NCBI RefSeq assembly: GCF_002162035.1
Contig: NZ_CP021138.1
Span: 558,001 to 622,000, forward strand
Origin: Sulfuriferula sp. AH1
GTDB taxonomy: Bacteria > Pseudomonadota > Gammaproteobacteria > Burkholderiales > Sulfuriferulaceae
Direction: 5' to 3'
Length of the DNA: 64,000 bases
This document shows, in pieces, positions 41,798-51,068 of this stretch (within the stretch, counting starts at the first letter, position 1; the number at the start of each line of letters is the position of its first letter). A program made the position numbers and the translations under genes. The notes under the pieces are model-generated. The model searched no databases. It was not told the origin of the DNA and saw nothing but the letters and a program-made list of their open reading frames with translations.

Positions 41798-42568
41798 ATG
41801 TCTGAACTGATCGTATCCCCGCACAACACCCACTTCAAGGCACTGAAAAAGCTGGCCGAATCCGCCAGCACCCGGCGCGAACTCCGCCAGACCCTGCTCG
41901 ATGGCGAACACCTGCTGCTGGCCTATCTCGCCGCCGGTCATGTTCCGCGCCAGATCATCGTCGCCGAATCCGCTCAGCATCATCCGCTGCTGGCGCAACT
42001 GCCGCAAGTACCTGTGCTGCGACTGGCAAACGGCCTGTTCAACACACTGTCGCCGGTCAAAACACCGACCGGCCTGATGCTGCTGATCGATATCCCGCCA
42101 GTTACAGTGCCGGATCAGCCGCAGTTCATCGTGCTGCTCGAAGCCATCCAGGACCCCGGTAACCTCGGCGCCATGCTGCGTAGCGCCGCCGCAGCCGGGG
42201 TAGAGGTCGTGTACCTGTCCACCGGCTGCGCCGACGCATGGTCGCCCAAAGTGCTGCGCGGCGGCATGGGCGCGCACTTCGCCACCCAGATCATCGAGCA
42301 TTCTGACTTGATAGCCGTGGCGCAAGCTTTCCCCGGCAAAGTCTGCAGCACCGCGCTCAACGCCCCGCAAAGCCTGTTCGCCGCCGACCTCACCGGGCCG
42401 ATAGCATTTGCCGTCGGCAACGAAGGCACCGGCCTCAGCGCCGAACTGCGCGCCGCCGCGAGCCACGAATTCAGCATCCCTATGCCCGGCAACGTTGAGT
42501 CGCTGAATGCGGCAGCGGCGCTGGCGGTGTGTGTGTTTGAGCGGGTAAGGCAGACGACGCTGGGTTGA
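41798..42568 (+). CDS. SpoU/TrmH-family RNA 2'-O-methyltransferase
   Basis: This 256-residue SPOUT-type methyltransferase has an N-terminal substrate-binding domain (about 1-90) starting SPHNTHFKALKKLAES. The C-terminal knotted SpoU domain contains EAIQDPGNLGAMLRSAAAAG, GNEGTGLS and IPMPGNVESLNAAAALAV, the cofactor-binding knot. It probably modifies rRNA (RlmB/TsnR-like); the target cannot be told from sequence. It is the last housekeeping gene before the accessory island. Confidence 0.92.
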   Translation: MSELIVSPHNTHFKALKKLAESASTRRELRQTLLDGEHLLLAYLAAGHVPRQIIVAESAQHHPLLAQLPQVPVLRLANGLFNTLSPVKTPTGLMLLIDIPPVTVPDQPQFIVLLEAIQDPGNLGAMLRSAAAAGVEVVYLSTGCADAWSPKVLRGGMGAHFATQIIEHSDLIAVAQAFPGKVCSTALNAPQSLFAADLTGPIAFAVGNEGTGLSAELRAAASHEFSIPMPGNVESLNAAAALAVCVFERVRQTTLG

Positions 42569-42708
42569 TGGGAGTACCTTGATTTTGGCGCGTTACCGCA
42601 ATTTCGATTATTGCTTGCCATAGGGGAGAATATGGCGTTTAATTTATTCCAGACGTGATTATTTAGTGCGAATGTTGTCATATTTGGCACGTAATATGTC
42701 ACGAACAT

Positions 42709-42849
42709 CTAATTTGGACTAGTGGTGTTTTTATCGAGAAAATTAGGATGTGCCAAAATTTTATCATCAATAAATTCAATTAATTGCGAAATAAATCCCA
42801 GCTTATACACCTTGAAGGTGCTTTTACCGGCGTTTTTTAGGGTGTCTAC
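42709..42849 (-). other. Possible 3' remnant of a gene, minus strand
   Basis: An open minus-strand frame of about 46 codons ending at 42709 reads VDTLKNAGKSTFKVYKLGF... and has protein-like composition (balanced charges, an amphipathic FISQLIEFIDDKIL). It lacks a start and runs into the left edge of the integron cassettes at about 42855. It may be the tail of a gene truncated when cassettes were inserted. No family is recognised. The rest of 42569-42855 is AT-rich and shows no gene. Confidence 0.25.
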
Positions 42850-42945
42850 TTTACGTTGCACGCAATAGGTGGCTCCGATTTGGCAACCGATGATTTTATA
42901 CCTAAAGTCGAGGCTATATAAAGGGTTGCCAAATATGGTACGGTG

Positions 42946-43009
42946 CAAAGCGTTGCACGTACCGGTGTATAACGCGAGCGTTGATGCACACGGTCGATGC
43001 AACGCTTTG
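42946..43009 (+). repeat. Palindrome cluster in cassette copy 1 (repeated at 43243-43306)
   Basis: CAAAGCGTTGCA (42946-42957) pairs perfectly over 12 bp with TGCAACGCTTTG (42998-43009). The left arm can also pair with sequence just upstream (GGTACGGTGCAA at 42937 with TTGCACGTACC to 42963). The loop can form a separate hairpin around AACGCGAGCGTT (42971-42982). These pairings are mutually exclusive, as in switch-like RNAs, but could equally be DNA recombination structures. Confidence 0.6.
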
Positions 43010-43088
43010 GTTTATTCATATTGGAGAGGGTGTTTTTTGCCGAAGATGCTTATCAAATACCAGGTTGTTATGTGCCGCCACCTCTCAC

Positions 43089-43158
43089 GTCCAACGGTTC
43101 GTCCAAGCACACTCGCCGCCCTATGGGCGTCAAGGTGCTTAACTCAATTACGTTGCAC
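43089..43158 (+). other. Integron attC site 1
   Basis: The R''-like box GTCCAAC (43089-43095) and the core GTTGCAC (43152-43158) bracket a foldable sequence. AAGCAC pairs with GTGCTT around a GCCC-TAT-GGGC hairpin tip. The flank GCTTAACTCAA before the core is nearly identical to that of the classic aadA-type attC. The site closes cassette copy 1. Confidence 0.8.
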
Positions 43159-43385
43159 GCAATAGGTGGCTCCGATTTGGCAACCGATGATTTTATACCT
43201 AAAGTCGAGGCTATATAAAGGGTTGCCAAATATGGTACGGTGCAAAGCGTTGCACGTACCGGTGTATAACGCGAGCGTTGATGCACACGGTCGATGCAAC
43301 GCTTTGGTTTATTCATATTGGAGAGGGTGTTTTTTGCCGAAGATGCTTATCAAATACCAGGTTGTTATGTGCCGCCACCTCTCAC

Positions 43386-43455
43386 GTCCAACGGTTCGTC
43401 CAAGCACACTCGCCGCCCTATGGGCGTCAAGGTGCTTAACTCAATTACGTTAGGG
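43386..43455 (+). other. Integron attC site 2
   Basis: This is an exact second copy of the attC site at 43089, displaced by 297 bp, except that the core is followed by AGGG (GTTAGGG, 43449-43455) because a different cassette follows. This difference maps the cassette junction to the G|TT position at 43449/43450 and supports site-specific cassette insertion rather than simple tandem duplication. Confidence 0.8.
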
Positions 43456-43466
43456 GTCTCCAATAC

Positions 43467-43979
43467 ATGGGAACAGTTCGCATCATCGTTAAAAATATGC
43501 AAGCAAGCGATTACTCCAATCTTGGAGTTCCCATTACCTTGCGTCCCGGTGATAATGAAATCGATGTGCTTCATTGGCTTAATCTCCGAAATCATTTGAA
43601 AACTCAAATTGAGGGTGGTTTTGTTTCCGTGGATGATGGTGAAGCAGTAGCTATTGAATCGTTTAAACAGGACTGGTTCATCAGGTTTGAGTCGCTTGGC
43701 GCTCCCTCTGTTGAGGCCGCCACCGAATCTGGAGAGCTTTCTAAAGGTGCATTGAAACAATTTGCAACCGAGTGGCTTTTGTCAAAAGAAGAATCACGCA
43801 AAGATGAGAGCTTGTCTATTTCACGCAAAGCATTGGCAGCCTCAGTAGAGGCTAATTCGCTAGCGGCTGTCGCATCGCGTAAAGCTGAACGAGCAAATAA
43901 CATTGCGATAATGGCAATTATTTGTAGTGCCGCAGCCGCACTTATTGCCGCTTGGATAACAGTTAAATTCGGTAAGTAA
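43467..43979 (+). CDS. Cassette-encoded tail-anchored protein of unknown function
   Basis: This 170-residue protein starts 17 bases after the cassette junction, as is typical of integron cassettes. The N-terminal part (about 1-85) looks globular (ITLRPGDNEIDVLHWL). The middle is helical with Ser/Lys/Glu-rich coiled-coil character, and a C-terminal transmembrane helix (about 146-165, IAIMAIICSAAAALIAAWI) ends in KFGK. I recognise no family. It would be a membrane-anchored cytoplasmic protein. Confidence 0.75.
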   Translation: MGTVRIIVKNMQASDYSNLGVPITLRPGDNEIDVLHWLNLRNHLKTQIEGGFVSVDDGEAVAIESFKQDWFIRFESLGAPSVEAATESGELSKGALKQFATEWLLSKEESRKDESLSISRKALAASVEANSLAAVASRKAERANNIAIMAIICSAAAALIAAWITVKFGK

Positions 43980-43993
43980 TACATGTCACTAAC

Positions 43994-44050
43994 CCCTAAC
44001 CTTTCAGTCCACGGGACTGCCTTCGGCAGCCCGTGACTTCTACGTTAGGT
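43994..44050 (+). other. Integron attC site 3
   Basis: CCCTAAC (43994-44000) and GTTAGGT (44044-44050) bracket a strong imperfect hairpin. CACGGG pairs with CCCGTG, then CTGCC pairs with GGCAG, around a TTCG tip. The core fits GTTRRRY. It lies 15 bases after the stop of the 43467 gene and defines a 595-bp cassette (43450-44044). Confidence 0.85.
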
Positions 44051-44076
44051 ATTTCTCTCTCAAGGATCATCGCGCA

Positions 44077-44538
44077 ATGCTCAACAAATCATTTTCAATT
44101 CGCGCTACATCAGTAGTCCTCTTTGCCCTTGCTTCTTTCGCCGCAGTCGCAAAACCAGTGCTTGTCTATCAATTCGGAAGCAATGGAAAGGTAATTGGCA
44201 TCAATGCCCTAGTTGGCATCGAGGAGCCAATGGTTGAAATCGGTGACAACTGCGATCAAAGAATTGCTGATCTTGTTGTAGATGACGTTGTTTATGAAAG
44301 GTCGAGTGAAACAATCTCTGGCTTTCGTGCCAAGAAGCCAGCACCGAATGAAATAAACGCTCTATTCACTATCGATAGCAAAGCAGTTTATGGTGCATTG
44401 CCTAACGCCTCTCGGCGAGACGTACAAAAGATTATTAGCAAAGGCTCACGCCTCATAGTTGTTTATCAGGTGTGTGGCAGTGGTGGATATTTCTCCGTGC
44501 GTGACATCTTCAAAAAGGGTGCCGTTAACAACCCATGA
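44077..44538 (+). CDS. Cassette-encoded exported protein of unknown function
   Basis: This 153-residue protein has a clear signal peptide (about 1-26, SVVLFALASFAAVAKP). The mature domain begins VLVYQFGSNGKVIGINAL and has two cysteines (DNCDQR, QVCGSGG) that may form a disulfide. It starts 32 bases after attC site 3. No family recognised. A CCCCTAAC box at 44562-44569 after the stop looks like the first half of a further attC site, but I find no convincing second half before the next gene. Confidence 0.7.
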   Translation: MLNKSFSIRATSVVLFALASFAAVAKPVLVYQFGSNGKVIGINALVGIEEPMVEIGDNCDQRIADLVVDDVVYERSSETISGFRAKKPAPNEINALFTIDSKAVYGALPNASRRDVQKIISKGSRLIVVYQVCGSGGYFSVRDIFKKGAVNNP

Positions 44539-44719
44539 CATCTCTTACAAGCACTGCTATGCCCCTAACCCGGTGGGCGGAGTAAGCCTGCTGTGTCGCG
44601 GAATGGTAATGGGTGCTGTCATCGAAAAATCCACGATTCTGTTGCGGCTCCCATATAGCTCGTGGCTCTACAACATATCGACAGGCGGCAAAACATATGA
44701 TCGTTAAAGGAGGGGAAAC

Positions 44720-44992
44720 ATGGAAGTTTTTTTATTAGCTGTTCTGCTCGGCCTCATTCCAGCGGTAATCGCCAAGGGCAAAGGGCGTTCATTTGGCCTT
44801 TGGTGGTTCTATGGTGCTGCGCTGTTTATCGTGGCCTTACCGCACTCGCTCATCATGAAAGCAAATATTCAAGCTATTGAGCATCAGCAACTTTCAGAAG
44901 GTATGCAGAAATGCCCGCACTGCGCTGAGTTCATAAAGGCAGATGCCAAGGTGTGTCGGTACTGTGGGCGCGATGTTCAGCCCTCGGTCTAA
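44720..44992 (+). CDS. Small membrane protein with C-terminal zinc ribbon
   Basis: This 90-residue protein has two hydrophobic segments (about 1-20 and 29-45), then a short helix and a CPHC...CRYC zinc ribbon (CPHCAEFIKADAKVCRYCGR). Such hydrophobic plus zinc-ribbon proteins are widespread and uncharacterised. GGAGGGG lies upstream of the ATG. The stop codon lies inside GTCTAAC (44987-44993), an R''-type attC box, as is typical of cassette genes. Confidence 0.7.
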   Translation: MEVFLLAVLLGLIPAVIAKGKGRSFGLWWFYGAALFIVALPHSLIMKANIQAIEHQQLSEGMQKCPHCAEFIKADAKVCRYCGRDVQPSV

Positions 44993-45029
44993 CAATGACA
45001 TGGTGTTACAACAAGATGTGGGGTTCCAA

Positions 45030-45317
45030 ATGAAAAAGATAGTTACCGTCGTTATGTCGCTACTCTGTTCTAGCGCATTTGCATTTGACATTAATGGGTA
45101 CTGTCGCCAGGTCGCCGATGCCGTTGGCGGAAGTTACCAAATTGAGGAACAATGCCGCCAACAAGAGCGTCAGGCTCAATCAAGCCTATCTCGGAAGCAA
45201 ATACCACCCCGAGTCGAAAGCTATTGCAGGGAGGTTGGGCAAGCCGTAGGGGGCAGTTACCAAATCATGGGTACTTGTGTCCAACAGGAACTCGCTGCAA
45301 AAGCGCGGCTACGCTGA
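45030..45317 (+). CDS. Exported protein with two Cys-containing repeats
   Basis: This 95-residue protein has a signal peptide (about 1-19, VVMSLLCSSAFA). The mature part is made of two similar units of about 30 residues: YCRQVADAVGGSYQIEEQC and YCREVGQAVGGSYQIMGTC. Each has a pair of cysteines suited to a disulfide. The start ATG 45030 is chosen because the upstream frame (from 44943) lies in the previous gene. No family recognised. The IS110-family element begins about 9 bases after the stop. Confidence 0.65.
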   Translation: MKKIVTVVMSLLCSSAFAFDINGYCRQVADAVGGSYQIEEQCRQQERQAQSSLSRKQIPPRVESYCREVGQAVGGSYQIMGTCVQQELAAKARLR

Positions 45318-45332
45318 AACGAGACCTCGTAT

Positions 45333-45560
45333 CATCCCCCTACCTGCCTTCCTGAAGACGAAAGTATTAAACTATCAGTCGTGATTGAGCAGGCTGAGTC
45401 GGGAGACATCGGCGAGACTTTAGGTCAGTCCCATCGGGATTAAACCTGTGGGTCAGATAGGTGCCCCGGCTCATTTCACGTTTATCACAAACCGAACGGT
45501 AACTTAGGTCGGCTTGGCTACTTGCCAAGTCAGAACCTGCATACGAGGAAGGTTAAAACG
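45333..45560 (+). ncRNA. Candidate bridge-RNA region of the IS110-family element
   Basis: This non-coding leader lies between the left end of the element and the transposase ATG, where IS110-group elements encode their bridge RNA. It contains hairpins such as CTTGGC (45513-45518) with GCCAAG (45524-45529), flanked by AGGT and ACCT, and a CCCA...TGGG pairing around 45430. I assign it by position and structure only; the target and donor loops were not matched. Confidence 0.35.
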
Positions 45561-46100
45561 ATGAATCAGGCCATGCAAGTCATTTCCACCTTTGTGGGTA
45601 TCGATGTCTCCAAACGTAAACTGGATATTGCCGTACTCTTGAACGGCAAGATTAAATCCAAAGTCGTAGCCAACGATCCATCCGGCTTTGCCCAACTGGA
45701 TAACTGGCTGCGCGAACGTAATATCAGCCATCATAACGCACACCTCTGCCTTGAAGCGACCGGCTCTTACAGTGAGCAGGCCGCACTGGCCTTGGTCAGC
45801 TATGGTTGGATCATCAGTGTCGTTAATCCTGCGCGTATCAAAGGTTTTGCGCAGAGCGATCTGGTGCGCAACAAAACCGACCGGGCCGATGCCGCGCTAC
45901 TCGCACGGTTCTGTGCGGCCATGCGCCCCAGCGTCTGGATGCCACCCAGCCCCGCCTATCGCCAACTACGTGCCATGGTGGAACGTCTGCAAGCGCTGAA
46001 AGACATGCACCAGCAAGAAGCCAACCGATTGGAAGCGCATCACGCCAGTGGGGAAACCACAGTTCTCCCCAATATTGAGAGCCATATTGCCTGGCTAGCC

Positions 46101-46105
46101 AAAGA
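46101..46105 (+). repeat. 5-bp target duplication, left copy (right copy 48158-48162)
   Basis: AAAGA directly precedes the IS21-family left end and directly follows its right end. Collapsing the two copies restores the IS110 reading frame, which identifies it as the target-site duplication. Confidence 0.9.
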
Positions 46106-46189
46106 TGTCAACGCCGATTTAAAATTGATACAGTTTTGTAATGAGCGCCGATTCAAATTTGATACACCCCCATTTAATTTTCCTGGCAA

Positions 46190-48114
<1,925 letters not shown>

Positions 48115-48642
48115 TTTTCAATCGGCGCTCTGTATCAATTTACATCCGGCAGTGACAAAAGAGATCGCCGAGTTGCAACGTACCATCAACGATCATATCA
48201 ACGGCCATCCCGAACTGAAGCAGGATGCCGACCTGATTGCCAGTATCCCTGGTATAGGTGAAGTGACGGTGGCCAAGGTGCTGGCGTATGCAGGCGATAT
48301 CCGACGTTTTGCCAACGGCAAGGCTCTGGCAGCCTTCATCGGTGTATCGCCGCGTCAGCGGCAATCTGGCAGTTCAATCAAGGGGCGCACCATGATTTCC
48401 AGAACCGGTCATGCGGATTTAAGAAAGGCCTTGTATATGCCGGGTATGGTGGCGCTACGTCATAACACAGTGCTACAGGCGTTTGGGGAAAGAATGAAGG
48501 CCAACGGCTTGGTGCCGAAAGCGGTTATCGGGGCGGCAATGCGCAAACTCGTCCATATCATCTATGGCGTGGTGAAGTCAGGCAGGCCGTTTGATGCCAA
48601 TTTCGCGAATAGGGGGCTTGCTTTTCAAGACGGTATCTCGTA

Positions 48643-48978
48643 TAGGGGCGGCCCATACCCGCTAAATTGCTTTCCAGGAAGGCCCCGGCGTTTGGGACCG
48701 AACTCTGGTTCTTGGCAATCTTCCATTCTTTGCCCTTTCGGGCGTTGCATGTCAGTAGATTCCCCGCTTAATAGCTTGTACAGATTCTCTGCGCCATGTC
48801 TCGTTTTTATCCATGCGCTCGAACAGCGCTCTGCCCGCTTCATGCTCGAATTGTTTGATTTGAATGGGTATCACGGATCAGGTCAATGTTGTTCCTTGCC
48901 TGTGTGGACAAGGCTCATGCCTGAATTACTGCCCCCGAAAATCTTGTATGGATGGGGAGTCGTATGAGCGAAGTCATG
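48643..48978. other. Intergenic stretch right of the IS110 element, no recognised gene
   Basis: This sequence of about 340 bases is open on the + strand only as run-on of the transposase frame. On the minus strand two short frames are protein-like: one ends near 48625 (MQRPKGQRMEDCQEPEFG...) and one of about 40 codons contains FEHEAGRALFERMDKNETW and stops near 48737. They may be fragments of a gene broken by the insertions. I recognise no family. Confidence 0.3.
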
Positions 48979-49124
48979 TTTTATATTAAATTTTAATAAA
49001 ATATTATAGTAAATATATTTAACTTTTATTAAGCAAACATTTCCTCCACAATGGATTCAGCCGTCGGAACCTAGATGACGGTTCCAGCAGAATTTTTCAA
49101 TTTATAGTACTAAGGAGAGCAAAC
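48979..49124 (+). promoter_or_regulatory. Upstream control region of the RubisCO/carboxysome operon
   Basis: This very AT-rich tract (48979-49036; for example ATATTAAATTTTAATAAAAT) contains several T-N11-A spacings of the kind bound by LysR-type regulators such as CbbR. A GGAACC...GGTTCC inverted repeat (49065-49087) lies further down, and AAGGAGAG is placed just before the cbbL ATG. It must hold the main promoter; the exact -35/-10 cannot be fixed by eye. No cbbR gene is adjacent. Confidence 0.5.
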
Positions 49125-50546
49125 ATGGCCGCAAAAAAGTATGAGGCAGGTGTTAAGGAATATCGACAGACCTACTGGATGCCGGAGTACGCACCTTTGG
49201 ATTCGGATATCCTGGCCTGCTTCAAGATCACTCCGCAATCGGGCGTAGACCGGGAAGAAGCTGCTGCGGCAGTGGCTGCCGAGTCCTCCACCGGTACCTG
49301 GACCACTGTGTGGACCGATCTGTTGACCGATATGGATTATTACAAAGGCCGCGCCTATCGCATAGAAGATGTGCCGGGCGACGACACATGTTTCTACGCT
49401 TTCGTTGCTTATCCGATCGATTTGTTCGAAGAAGGCTCCGTTGTGAACGTATTCACCTCGCTGGTGGGTAACGTGTTCGGCTTTAAAGCGATCCGCGCAT
49501 TGCGTCTGGAAGACGTGCGCTTCCCCTTGCACTATGTGAAGACCTGCGGTGGTCCTCCTCATGGTATCCAGGTCGAGCGCGACAAGATGAACAAATATGG
49601 TCGCCCTCTGTTGGGTTGCACCATCAAGCCCAAGCTGGGTCTGTCTGCGAAGAACTACGGTCGCGCTGTTTACGAGTGCTTGCGCGGCGGTCTGGACTTC
49701 ACCAAGGACGACGAGAACGTCAACAGTCAGCCGTTCATGCGTTGGCGTGACCGTTTCCTGTTTGTGCAGGATGCGACTCTGGCTGCGCAGGCCGAAACCG
49801 GCGAGCGTAAAGGACACTACCTTAACGTTACCGCCCCGACCTGCGAAGACATGATCGAGCGTGCCGAATTCGCCAAGGAAATCGGCGCACCGATCATCAT
49901 GCACGACTACATTACCGGTGGCTTTACCGCTAATACCAGTCTGGCCAACTGGTGCCGCAAGAATGGAATGTTGCTGCACATCCACCGTGCCATGCACGCT
50001 GTGCTCGACCGTAACCCGCACCACGGTATCCACTTCCGTGTTCTAACCAAGATTCTGCGCCTGTCTGGCGGTGATCACCTCCACTCCGGTACCGTTGTCG
50101 GCAAACTGGAAGGCGACCGCGAAGCAACGCTGGGCTGGATAGACTTGATGCGTGAGTCGTTCATTCCCGAAGACCGCTCGCGCGGCATCATGTTCGATCA
50201 GGACTGGGGTTCCATGCCTGGCGTAATGCCTGTCGCATCCGGCGGTATTCACGTTTGGCACATGCCGGCGCTGGTCAACATCTTCGGCGATGATTCCGTT
50301 CTGCAGTTTGGTGGCGGCACACTTGGCCATCCTTGGGGTAACGCCGCGGGCGCTGCTGCCAACCGCGTCGCGCTGGAAGCCTGCGTTGAAGCGCGTAATG
50401 AAGGTCGCGAGCTGGAACGCGAAGGCAAGGAGATTCTCACCAATGCAGCCAAGGACAGCCCTGAACTCAAAATCGCTATGGAAACCTGGAAAGAGATCAA
50501 GTTCGAGTTCGATACCGTGGACAAGCTGGACGTGGTCAACCGCTAA
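49125..50546 (+). CDS. cbbL: Ribulose-bisphosphate carboxylase large chain, form IA
   Basis: This 473-residue catalytic subunit fixes CO2 onto RuBP. The carbamylated lysine and metal ligands are in [17 protein letters not shown], the first catalytic lysine region in [17 protein letters not shown], and loop 6 in [13 protein letters not shown]. The C-terminal phosphate loops are [20 protein letters not shown] and [11 protein letters not shown]. The start [18 protein letters not shown] is that of carboxysomal form IA enzymes. It opens the carboxysome operon, 91 bases ahead of cbbS. Confidence 0.99.
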   Translation: MAAKKYEAGVKEYRQTYWMPEYAPLDSDILACFKITPQSGVDREEAAAAVAAESSTGTWTTVWTDLLTDMDYYKGRAYRIEDVPGDDTCFYAFVAYPIDLFEEGSVVNVFTSLVGNVFGFKAIRALRLEDVRFPLHYVKTCGGPPHGIQVERDKMNKYGRPLLGCTIKPKLGLSAKNYGRAVYECLRGGLDFTKDDENVNSQPFMRWRDRFLFVQDATLAAQAETGERKGHYLNVTAPTCEDMIERAEFAKEIGAPIIMHDYITGGFTANTSLANWCRKNGMLLHIHRAMHAVLDRNPHHGIHFRVLTKILRLSGGDHLHSGTVVGKLEGDREATLGWIDLMRESFIPEDRSRGIMFDQDWGSMPGVMPVASGGIHVWHMPALVNIFGDDSVLQFGGGTLGHPWGNAAGAAANRVALEACVEARNEGRELEREGKEILTNAAKDSPELKIAMETWKEIKFEFDTVDKLDVVNR

Positions 50547-50586
50547 TCCCGGGGCGACAGCCCTGGAGGCGTAAACGAAAACCGTA

Positions 50587-50615
50587 GCGGTGTGCGGGCG
50601 AAAAGCCCGTACCGC
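50587..50615 (+). promoter_or_regulatory. Stem-loop between cbbL and cbbS
   Basis: GCGGT (50587-50591) pairs with ACCGC (50611-50615), and inside it GGGC pairs with GCCC around a GAAAA loop. It is a stable hairpin with no following T-run, so it is more likely an mRNA stabiliser or processing element than a terminator. It may help set the relative amounts of cbbL and later messages. Confidence 0.5.
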
Positions 50616-50637
50616 AAAAACTGAAAGGAATAAGGAA

Positions 50638-50970
50638 ATGGCTGATATTCAAGATTACAACTCGACTCCGAAGTACGAAACCTTCTCGTATCTGCCGGCC
50701 ATGACGCCGGACAAGATACGCCGGCAGATTGCCTATGTCATTAGTCAGGGCTGGAACCCCGGCATTGAGCACGTTGAGCCGGCACGCGCGAATGCTTACT
50801 TCTGGTACATGTGGAAGCTGCCCATGTTCGGTGAGCAGTCGGTAGATACGGTTATCTCTGAACTGGAAGCATGTCACCGTGCGCACCCGAACCATCACGT
50901 GCGTCTGATCGGTTACGACAACTACTCCCAAAGTCAGGGTAGCTCCTTCGTGGTGTTCCGCGGGCGCTAA
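50638..50970 (+). CDS. cbbS: Ribulose-bisphosphate carboxylase small chain, form IA
   Basis: This 110-residue small subunit caps the L8 core of RubisCO. Family blocks are [30 protein letters not shown] and [14 protein letters not shown]. The ATG at 50638 has AAGGAATAAGGA upstream; the open frame from 50590 crosses the intergenic hairpin and is not coding. It is followed by csoS2 after about 100 bases. Confidence 0.98.
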   Translation: MADIQDYNSTPKYETFSYLPAMTPDKIRRQIAYVISQGWNPGIEHVEPARANAYFWYMWKLPMFGEQSVDTVISELEACHRAHPNHHVRLIGYDNYSQSQGSSFVVFRGR

Positions 50971-51068
50971 GTAGATTTGCCAGGTAGGTTTGAAACAGAC
51001 TATCCAGCAGATGACCCTTGCAGCAAGTGACCCGTGCGAGGGTCCGTTGAATATGGAAGGATAAAAAC

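Larger units (their letters stand above)
42856..43449 (+). repeat. Tandem duplication of a 297-bp integron cassette without a convincing gene
   Basis: Two directly repeated units, 42856-43152 and 43153-43449, appear identical by eye. Each starts with TTGCACGCAATAGG after a G and ends in an attC site, so the boundaries fall at the expected G|TT cassette junction. Each unit holds nested palindromes (42937-43009 and the same +297). Open frames across the units read through from copy to copy and look non-coding. This would be a structured or promoter cassette rather than a protein gene. Confidence 0.8.

Noticed and set aside
42856-43449. Possible CRISPR array from repeated sequence
   Set aside because: Only two long identical units, each ending in an attC; no short repeat-spacer pattern.
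42869-43453. Two identical + strand frames of about 96 codons (42869-43165 and 43166-43453)
   Set aside because: They simply follow the cassette duplication, run through the attC sites and have no ribosome site or protein-like pattern; treated as non-coding.
44459-44707. Frame of 82 codons overlapping the 44077 gene
   Set aside because: Starts inside the exported-protein gene in another frame and has no supporting ribosome site or domain.
49110-50033. Minus-strand frame opposite cbbL that could be taken for a divergent cbbR
   Set aside because: No helix-turn-helix or LysR features; it is the complement of cbbL.
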